Source: Bremia lactucae (Eukaryota > Oomycota > Peronosporomycetes > Peronosporales > Peronosporaceae). From it: a stretch of DNA of 12,355 bases. The notes beneath the pieces were generated by a model. It was not told the origin of the DNA, searched no databases, and saw nothing but the letters and a program-made list of their open reading frames with translations. The translations under genes and the position numbers were made by a program. The stretch covers positions 195,543 to 207,897 of the forward strand of contig NW_027152031.1 in the NCBI RefSeq assembly GCF_004359215.1. Reading direction: 5' to 3'. This document shows positions 7,086 to 12,355 of the stretch, piece after piece; position 1 is the stretch's first letter, and each line of letters opens with the position of its first letter.

Positions 7086-7963
7086 TAAGTCGGCAATGGA
7101 ATTCAGCGACGCAGTCAAATGGAAGGAGGCGTGTGACTCGGAGTATGAGTCGCTGCGCAAGAACGACACATGGGATGTTGTGCCACTACCGAAGGGTCGG
7201 AAGGCGATCGGCTGCAGATGGGTCTTTCGCGTGAAGGAAAATCAAAATGGAGAAGTGGAGCGGTTCAAGGCGCGAATGGTGGCGAAGGGATTTTCTCAGA
7301 ATTACGGCATCGACTATGAAGAAACGTTCGCACCGGTGGCCAAGTTCACATCGATCCGGACAGTGCTCAGTATGGCTGCCAAGCACAGTCTCAAACTACA
7401 TCAGATGGATGTTAAGACAGCGTTCCTGAACGGAGTTCTCGACGAAGACATCTACATGGTGCAGCCGGATGGGTATGTCGACGAAGATCATCCGAATTAC
7501 GTATGCAAGCTGAAGCGGTCGCTCTATGGGCTAAAGCAGTCGCCGCGAATGTGGAACCACACCATCGACGTTTTCATGCTAATAATGGGGTTTAAGAAGT
7601 GCGAGTCGGATCACTGCGTCTACATCAAGATAAATGACCATGAGATGATCTTCGTGGTGCTGTACGTGGACGACCTCATCCTGGCAAGCAGTAACGACGA
7701 GTTGTTGGAGTCGACCAAGCACGCGCTGAGTGAACGCTTTGAGATGACGGAAATGGGCGAGCTGGAATACTTTCTCGGGATGGAAATTGAGAACAACCGT
7801 GACGAAGGAAAGGTGACGGTGCGGCAGACCAAGTTTCTCAAGTCCATTTTAACAAGGTTCGGCATGCAAGACAGCAAGCCTGTGAAGACGCCGCAAGATC
7901 CAGGGCTCAAGTTGACCAAGAGCATGTGCGAGGGCGGCTGCAATCACGAAGACACAATGAAAA
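7086..7963 (+). pseudogene. Reverse transcriptase of the younger copia
   Basis: RVT_2 domain that would make cDNA from element RNA. Conserved blocks in order: MEFSDAVKWKEACDSEYESL (about 7096), [55 protein letters not shown] with the first catalytic Asp, [28 protein letters not shown] with YVDD at 7663-7674, GELEYFLGMEI, and the thumb end TRFGMQDSKPVKTP. All catalytic Asp residues are intact, and the array's shared stop after KQSP is a sense codon here. The frame is broken in the A run at 7960-7963 by a one-base loss, just before the RNase H connection. There is no independent start; ATG 7096 is internal. Confidence 0.9.
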
Positions 7964-8647
7964 CGTGCCGTACCGGAGTGCCGTCGGCAGCATCATGTAC
8001 CTGATGGTGGCGACGCGGCCAGACCTCGCTGCTGCAGTGGGAGTACTGAGCCAGTTTGCCGCCGACCCGTGCCCGACACACTGGCAAGCTCTCAAGCGTG
8101 TTATGCGGTACCTCCAAGCTACATCGACTCAAGGACTCGAGTACTCACGGCAAGACAACTGTTGTGTGTGCGGCTACTCATATGCAGACTGGGCCGGAGA
8201 CATCGAGTCAAGAAGGAGCACAAGTGGCTACGCATTCATGATGAGTGGCGGGTGTATCAGCTGGAGAAGCAAGAAGCAGCGCACGGTGGCACTGTCCTCA
8301 ACGGAAGCCGAGTACATGGCGTTAACGGAAGCGACCCAAGAGGCTGTATGGCTAAAGGTGTTCTTGTGTGAGCTCGGCGAGATGGCAAGCGACGATACAA
8401 TCAAGATCTACGAAGATAATCAAGGCTCTATTGCACTGGCTAAGAATCCAGAGTTTCACAAGCGTACCAAGCATATTGACATTCGCTACCACTTCGTGCG
8501 CGAGAAGGTAGAAGAAGGCGAAGTGGTGCTGCAATATGTTTCGACAACAGATATGCTAGCAGACATCATGACCAAGGCCATTACAGCTGTGCAGTTCGAA
8601 AACTCCCGAAACAGGCTCGGAATACGAGCACCCAGCGGTGTCGAGTC

Positions 8648-8656
8648 GAGTGGGAG
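8648..8656 (+). promoter_or_regulatory. Polypurine tract (plus-strand primer)
   Basis: GAGTGGGAG, purine apart from one T, immediately precedes the TGTTGG start of the 3' LTR, the expected place for the RNase H-resistant primer. It also encodes residues of the Pol C-terminus. The array units lack an equivalent tract before their LTRs. Confidence 0.6.
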
Positions 8657-8692
8657 TGTTGGCAAGGAAGCGGCTCGACCTGACCAAGAGAC

Positions 8693-8720
8693 TACCAGTA
8701 TGTACCAGTATATACCGGTA
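8693..8720. repeat. 10-bp triple repeat ending in TACCGGTA palindrome
   Basis: TACCAGTA, TACCAGTA and TACCGGTA start at 8693, 8703 and 8713, exactly one helical turn apart. The last is a perfect palindrome. Related ACCGGT inverted repeats occur in the old LTRs. It could be a factor-binding site; the factor is unknown. Confidence 0.5.
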
Positions 8721-8721
8721 A

Positions 8722-8794
8722 TGACGTCATAGTGTGACATCAGTAGATGACGTCAGTAGATGACGTCAGTAGATGACGTCAGTAGATGACGTCA
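8722..8794. promoter_or_regulatory. LTR enhancer-like array of TGACGTCA (CRE/ATF-type) sites, 13-bp period
   Basis: Six consecutive sites start at 8722, 8735, 8748, 8761, 8774 and 8787. Five are perfect TGACGTCA; the second is TGACATCA. The four central spacers are gtaga. TGACGTCA is the classical palindromic target of bZIP proteins of the CREB/ATF class. Two of the sites are also visible in the truncated 5' LTR (4425, 4438). Arrays of enhancer sites in U3 are common in LTR elements; that bZIP factors act here is inference from the motif. Confidence 0.65.
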
Positions 8795-8938
8795 CAAGCT
8801 TCTAGAAGGTTCTATGAACTATGATTGGCTAGAAGTAATGATTGGCTTAGAGGTAGCAATAGGTTTGCGAACTAAGGACCTTAATATATTTACTTTGCAT
8901 TTTGCACTCGACCACTCAAGCCTTTGACCTTTTCTTTA

Positions 8939-9596
8939 CCTCGTTGCAAGAGGTTTTCTGCAGAAGTACGGAGTAGATTTTGAAGAGGCATTCGCCCCTG
9001 TGGCAAAGTTTACATCAACTCGGATTATTCTGAGTATAGCGGCTCAGCATGGCCTAGTTCTACACCACATGGATGTCAAGATAGCGTTTCTTATTGGTCT
9101 GCTTGATGAAGAAATCTACATGAAGCAGTCTGAAGGTTATATCAGGTCCAAATATTCAGATCATGTTTGCATGCTCAAGCGCGCACTCTACGGCCTTAAG
9201 CAGTCTCCCTAAATGTGGAACCAAACAATTGACGAATTCATGCGCAAGACTGGATTTACCAAGTGCGAAATGGACCACTGCGTGTACGTCAAGCGCGATG
9301 AAATGGCCATTATATTTGTGGTGATCTACGTCGACGATCTAATTCTTGCATGCAGCAGTATAACTTTACTTGAGGAACAAAGCGTGCTTTGAGTCAGCAA
9401 TTTGAGATTTCCGCCTTAGGTGAGCTGAAGTTCTGTCTCTGAACGCAAGTCAAGCGAAATGACGAGTCTGGAGATGTGTCAATGCGGCAAACAAAATTTC
9501 TGCAGTCGATTCTAACCAAGTACGGCATGCAGGATCGCAAGCCCGTAAGAACGCCTCAAGGCATTGGATTAAAGCTGACCAAGGCTATGTGTGAAG
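8939..9596 (+). pseudogene. Copia reverse transcriptase, array unit 2, right part
   Basis: This continues the RT of 4089-4394 on the far side of the insertion. It starts cctcg directly after the 3' LTR and repeats 4302-4394 with three transitions, then goes on through HHMDVKIAFLIGLLDEEIYM, ALYGLKQSP followed by TAA at 9210-9212, [12 protein letters not shown] with YVDD at 9327-9338, and the thumb (KFLQSILTKYGMQ in another frame). Frameshift and stop positions near 9380 and 9440 match those of unit 1. Like unit 1, it ends at the LTR start without RNase H. The catalytic residues are present but the protein is dead. Confidence 0.85.
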
Positions 9597-10008
9597 TGTT
9601 GGATAGGAAGCAGCTCGACTAGATCAAGACAGTGTTGCAGATAAACACCTCGAGCGGCTAAGTTGCGAACAAGTTGCTATTGACAAGGATGCACCTCGAA
9701 GTGCGCAAGATTAACCGGTATTTACCGGTTGATCATCGACATCGCGCGACGGCGATCATCTACATGCGATAGCACAAGAGATGGTTCCGCAAACGTTCGA
9801 TGATCTACTTTGAGATGGGCATAAGATCATATTCAAGATCGGATCACCACGTGGTAGAAGCTGATTGGCTACAAGGGATGTAGCTGGTTAATAAATCCAG
9901 TAAAGTATTTAGTAGGCTTAGAGGTAGCAAACGGTTTAAGAACTAAGGACCTTTAATATATTTACTTCGCATTTTGCCAACTAGTGCTCACTTGACCTTT
10001 TTCATTCA
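9597..10008 (+). repeat. LTR of the old copia family, copy 2 (412 bp)
   Basis: It has the same start (TGTTGG), end (ATTCA) and length as 2064-2475, with about five differences by eye. It joins unit 2 RT directly to unit 3 protease remnant, with the same two junctions as the first array LTR. It contains the inverted repeat at 9713-9730 and AATAAA at 9890-9895. The identical junctions show that neighbouring units descend from one rearranged parent. Confidence 0.8.
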
Positions 10009-10530
10009 GATGTTCTTGAAAAACTACAAGAAAACCGACCCGGTTAATGTACATTTCGCGGACGACGGTGTTGTCCAAGCGATTGGTGTTGGTGACATTG
10101 TGATGGCGATGACTACTCGAAGCGGCAAAAAAAGTGTTTGCTGAAGGGAGTATGGCATATTTTCAAGCTCAGTCGCAATTTGTTTTCTGTCAAACGATTC
10201 ATCAAGGACGTCGCTCCAATGATTTTCGACAACAAGTGCTGCGTGATACAGCTAAAATGAGATTTTTGGACAAGCGGCACTTGCGCTAGAAAGGGTTTGT
10301 TTCAACTAAGCATGACTCCGGTACCGGTTGAGATGGTGAACATGGCATGCGAGCCTCAGAATTCGGCTATTTCGCAGTCGTTTCTTTGGCATCTCCGTGT
10401 TGGACGCATTGGTGACGGCGGATTAGACGCTATAATCAAATACGATTTTGCAAATGGTGTTGGCATTGGGTCAGTCAAGCCGTGGGAGCTTTGCGGAGGC
10501 TGTGCGCTGGGAAAGTAAACTCGTGTCTAG
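10009..10530 (+). pseudogene. Copia protease remnant and integrase zinc region, array unit 3
   Basis: Counterpart of 2476-2998. A one-base difference in the A run (7 As, about 10127-10133, against 8 in unit 2) shifts the protease remnant out of frame, and the TGA near 10258 is shared. The zinc region reads SFLWHLRVGRIGDGGLDAII and WELCGGCALGK. It carries the same His-to-Arg change as unit 2 and a private TAA at 10516-10518, where unit 2 has CAA. The shared TAG at 10528-10530 also remains. The protease active site, gag and PBS are missing as in unit 2. Confidence 0.8.
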
Positions 10531-11246
10531 TTCCAGTCTGCGGCAACGGATCGCTCAAAATCTCTTTTGTAAGTTGTTCACAGCGATGTGTGTGGACCGA
10601 TGAGGACTTCCACTTTTGGCGGTAAAAGTATTTTGTTACTTTCATCGATGACAAGTCTTGACACTGCGCAGTGTATCTCATGCGAAACAGGTCCGAAGTT
10701 TTCAACAAGTTTGTTCACTTAGTAAAGTTTGCTGAGAAATTAGTCGGCAATTCCGTCAAGATGCTTCGCAGCGGTAGCGACGGCGAGTACAAGTCAGCTA
10801 AAACGGCCAAATTCTGCGCCGATCGCGGCATTGTCCAAATGTTTACGTTCCCGTATACTCCTGCACTCGACGGTGTAGTCGAAAGAATGAATCGGACTCT
10901 TGTCGAGTGTGCGCGCTGCATGATTGAGTATGCTGGGTTGGCCAAGGAGTACTGGGGAGAAGCAGTTATGACAGCTGTTTTTCTCCGTAATCGTCTGCTA
11001 ACTCGTGCTCAAGGCTTGCTCAAGACATCACGCGAGGAATGGATGAAGAAAAAGCCGATACTTGCGAATGTCAAGGTATTTGGCTGTCATGCGTATGTAC
11101 ACGACCCAATGGAGAAGCGCTTGAAATTGGACGCTCAAGGAAGTCTGTGCCGTTTTCTTGGATATTCGGAGCACAAAAAGACGTATCGGTTCGAGCAACT
11201 ATCAACAAGCCGGATCATTGTAAGTCGCGATGCTAACTTTATATAG
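10531..11246 (+). pseudogene. Copia integrase core, array unit 3 (catalytic Asp lost)
   Basis: Counterpart of 2999-3786. The first Asp is in the VVHSDVCGP region near 10576. It is broken by the same frameshift (near 10626) and TGA (near 10659) as unit 2, then open for 191 codons from 10671. Here the second-Asp region reads RSGSDGEYKSAK. The position aligned with the young element's Asp is Gly; the Asp two residues later is only 33 residues from the Glu in VVERMNRT, so D,D35E spacing is not met. The C-terminus ends SRDANFI and stops at 11244-11246, earlier than unit 2 because of one extra T. Non-functional. Confidence 0.85.
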
Positions 11247-11620
11247 AACACTTTTGATAGCGGAAAACATGAACAAGCCTCTTACAGGACATCGGAATAT
11301 CACAGCGAAATTGCGGTGGCCGACGGTGAAGAAGACGACAAGCATCTGCAAGAAGAGTCGTCCGAAATTCCGCCATCACAAGAGCACACGCAAGAATTTT
11401 AGCGGCCGAATACGGATTATATTCCAGGATCTAAGCGCTATCTGAAGACTCAATCGCTTGAATATTTGTCTCGACCACCAAGTGCTAAACAAAGTAAGCG
11501 TTTCAGTCGCGCAAACGAAGAAACGCCAGCCCAAGGTCAACAAAGGCCTCTTGAAGACATGTCAGCTCTGCTTACGTCAATCAAGGAAGAAGAAAAAGAC
11601 TATGCGTAAGCTGTGGATTC
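11247..11620 (+). pseudogene. Integrase-RT linker of array unit 3 (no domain)
   Basis: It closely matches 3714-4088 of unit 2, with the acidic EEDDKHLQEESSEIP-type frame, the shared TAG in agaattttagcgg (near 11400) and the shared TAA near 11607. There is no gene, RNA or control element that I can see apart from this degraded linker. Confidence 0.6.
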
Positions 11621-12355
11621 AGTGGGAGAAGTGCCGACATCATATATGTCAGCTATGGACCTACAGCGACGCGAGCAAGTGGAAAGAAGCGTGCGCATCT
11701 GAATTTGAATCGCTGACCAAGAATGAGACATGGGAGCTTGTGGTCCTGCCACGCGGCCTAAAAGCGATAAGAAGCAAGTGGGTGTTCACGGTAAAAGAAA
11801 TTGTTGAAGGACTCATCGAGCGATACAAGGCACGCCTCGTTGCAAAAGGTTTTCTGCAGAAGTACGGATTCGCCCCTGTGGCAAAGTTTACATCAATTCG
11901 GATTATTCTGAGTATAGCGGCTCAGCATGGCCTAGTTCTACACCACATGGATGTCAAGATAGCGTTTCTTATTGGTCTGCTTGATGAAGAAATCTACATG
12001 AAGCAGTCTGAAGGTTATATCAGGTCCAAATATCCAGATCATGTTTGCATGCTCAAGCGCGCACTCTACGGCCTTAAGCAGTCTCCCTAAATGTGGAACC
12101 AAACAATTGACGAATTCATGCGCAGACTGGATTTATCAAGTGCGAAATGGACCACTTCGTGTACGTCAAGCGCGATGAAATGGCCATTATATTTGTGGTG
12201 ATCTACGTCGACGATCTAATTCTTGCATGCAGCAGTATAACTTTACTTGAGGAACAAAGCGTGCTTTGAGTCAGCAATTTAAGATGTCCGCCTTAGGTGA
12301 GCTGAAGTTCTGTCTCTGAACGCAAGTCAAGCGAAATGACGAGTCTGGAGATGTG
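11621..12355 (+). pseudogene. Copia reverse transcriptase, array unit 3 (runs off the window)
   Basis: RVT_2 domain as in the other units: [84 protein letters not shown] then TAA at 12088-12090, and YVDD at 12204-12215. Private changes are an 18-bp in-frame loss near 11868, which removes the VDFEET part of the conserved block before FAPVAKF, and a one-base loss near 12125 (cgcagact against cgcaagact). The frameshift near 12259 and later stops are shared with units 1 and 2. The right end of the unit lies outside the window. Confidence 0.85.

Larger units (their letters stand above)
7964..8732 (+). pseudogene. RNase H domain and C-terminus of the younger copia Pol
   Basis: After the break at 7960-7963 the frame reads YRSAVGSIMYLMVATRPDLA, the connection common to copia Pol. 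The RNase H (RNase_HI_RT_Ty1 type) follows with its four acidic residues in place: Asp in YSYADWAGDIESRRSTSG, Glu in LSSTEAEYMALTEA, Asp in YEDNQGSIALAKNPEFHKRT and Asp in TTDMLADIMTKAI. It would remove the RNA template and generate the plus-strand primer. The frame does not stop at the LTR: it continues 76 bases into it and ends with TAG at 8730-8732, so the last residues (ending PVMTS) are encoded by LTR sequence including the first TGACGTCA. The array units lack this whole domain. Confidence 0.88.
4417..8938 (+). mobile_element. Younger, nearly complete Ty1/copia retrotransposon (about 4.6 kb)
   Basis: The order is LTR, PBS, gag, protease, integrase, RT, RNase H, polypurine tract, LTR. Integrase before RT defines the Ty1/copia (Pseudoviridae) type. 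The 3' LTR is 282 bp. Only the last 173 bp of the 5' LTR are assembled, and they match the 3' LTR at every position, so insertion looks recent. A full copy would be about 4631 bp. The coding frame (4594-8732) is continuous in content but has a TGA at 5341, a TAA at 6869 and four single-base losses (near 5628, 6284, 7085 and 7960). It sits in the RT of array unit 2. The right flank begins cctcg (8939-8943) and the equivalent left-flank bases are 4302-4306, a possible 5-bp target duplication. It belongs to a different subfamily from the array. Confidence 0.92.
8657..8938 (+). repeat. 3' LTR of the younger copia (282 bp)
   Basis: It starts TGTTGG after the polypurine tract. The same start is seen in the old LTRs, with aligned downstream bases (aggaagc, agctcgac-like). 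It ends TTCTTTA at 8938, the point where the two LTR copies stop matching. Contents in order: the tail of the Pol frame (to 8732), a 10-bp triple repeat (8693-8720), a 13-bp TGACGTCA repeat (8722-8794), two attggct direct repeats (8823-8829 and 8840-8846), a TATA-like stretch (8881-8892) and a CT-rich end. The inferred U3 enhancers are therefore concentrated in its first half. Confidence 0.88.
1071..12355 (+). mobile_element. Tandem array of a defective Ty1/copia element (about 2.89-kb units), interrupted by a younger copia
   Basis: The same sequence recurs head to tail. The landmark taagcgtttcag occurs at 1071, 3962 and 11495. The first interval is 2891 bp. The second is 7533 bp, but falls to about 2896 bp once the foreign element is removed (equivalent points 4302 and 8939). 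Each unit reads LTR (412 bp), protease remnant without active site, integrase, linker, RT, then directly the next LTR. Units 1 (partial), 2 (interrupted) and 3 (cut by the window end) are very similar, about 97-99% by eye. They share stop codons, for example TAA at 1677, 9210 and 12088. PBS, gag, the protease DSG motif, RNase H and the polypurine tract are absent from every unit. Tandem LTR arrays of this kind can arise by unequal recombination or by recombination during replication; which happened here is inference. Confidence 0.85.

Noticed and set aside
8740..8794. CRISPR-like short regular repeats
   Set aside because: Repeats of 13 bp with fixed 5-bp spacers inside an LTR are not a CRISPR array. 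There are no unique spacers and no cas genes, and the setting is eukaryotic.
1..12355. A host gene, defence island or other undescribed system carried between the transposons
   Set aside because: Nearly every stretch longer than about 300 bases aligns with a gypsy or copia domain, an LTR or an IN-RT linker seen elsewhere in the window. No foreign gene is left over.

Overview
The window is retrotransposon DNA from end to end; I see no host gene, tRNA or rRNA. Every recognisable piece lies on the + strand. It holds a small Ty3/gypsy relic and several Ty1/copia copies. The style of the gypsy RNase H and protease fragments, and of the copia polyprotein, looks like the transposon load of oomycetes (Phytophthora or downy-mildew type). 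That is recognition from memory and was not searched. A run of Ns shows this is draft assembly.

Layout: (1) 1-192 is a gypsy RNase H fragment, followed at 196 to about 690 by a gypsy protease fragment. That is the reverse of their order in a gypsy pol. (2) About 700-1070 is a strongly diverged copia integrase tail plus linker. (3) 1071-4394 and 8939-12355 are parts of a head-to-tail array of an old, defective copia. Its period is about 2.89 kb: a 412-bp LTR, protease remnant, integrase, linker, reverse transcriptase, next LTR. The units lack PBS, gag, the protease active site, RNase H and the polypurine tract. They share the same stop codons, so the array probably grew by duplicating an already dead element. 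(4) 4417-8938 is a second, younger copia subfamily inserted in the reverse transcriptase of array unit 2. It has gag, protease, integrase, RT and RNase H, a PBS, a polypurine tract and a 282-bp 3' LTR. The visible 173 bp of its 5' LTR is identical to the 3' LTR. Its polyprotein frame is nonetheless broken by two stops and four single-base losses.

How it works: the LTR would drive one transcript. Gag would form the particle, protease would cut the polyprotein, RT/RNase H would copy the RNA, and integrase would insert the DNA. As sequenced, the young copy could not make the full polyprotein, so it would need help in trans, unless some breaks are sequencing errors. Three details stand out. A 13-bp tandem repeat in the young LTR carries five perfect TGACGTCA (CRE/ATF-type) palindromes. 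The PBS matches the anticodon arm of initiator tRNA-Met and contains the first gag ATG. At the N gap, the left contig runs about 88 bp past the insertion point implied by the right junction, so 4307-4416 is probably misassembled.
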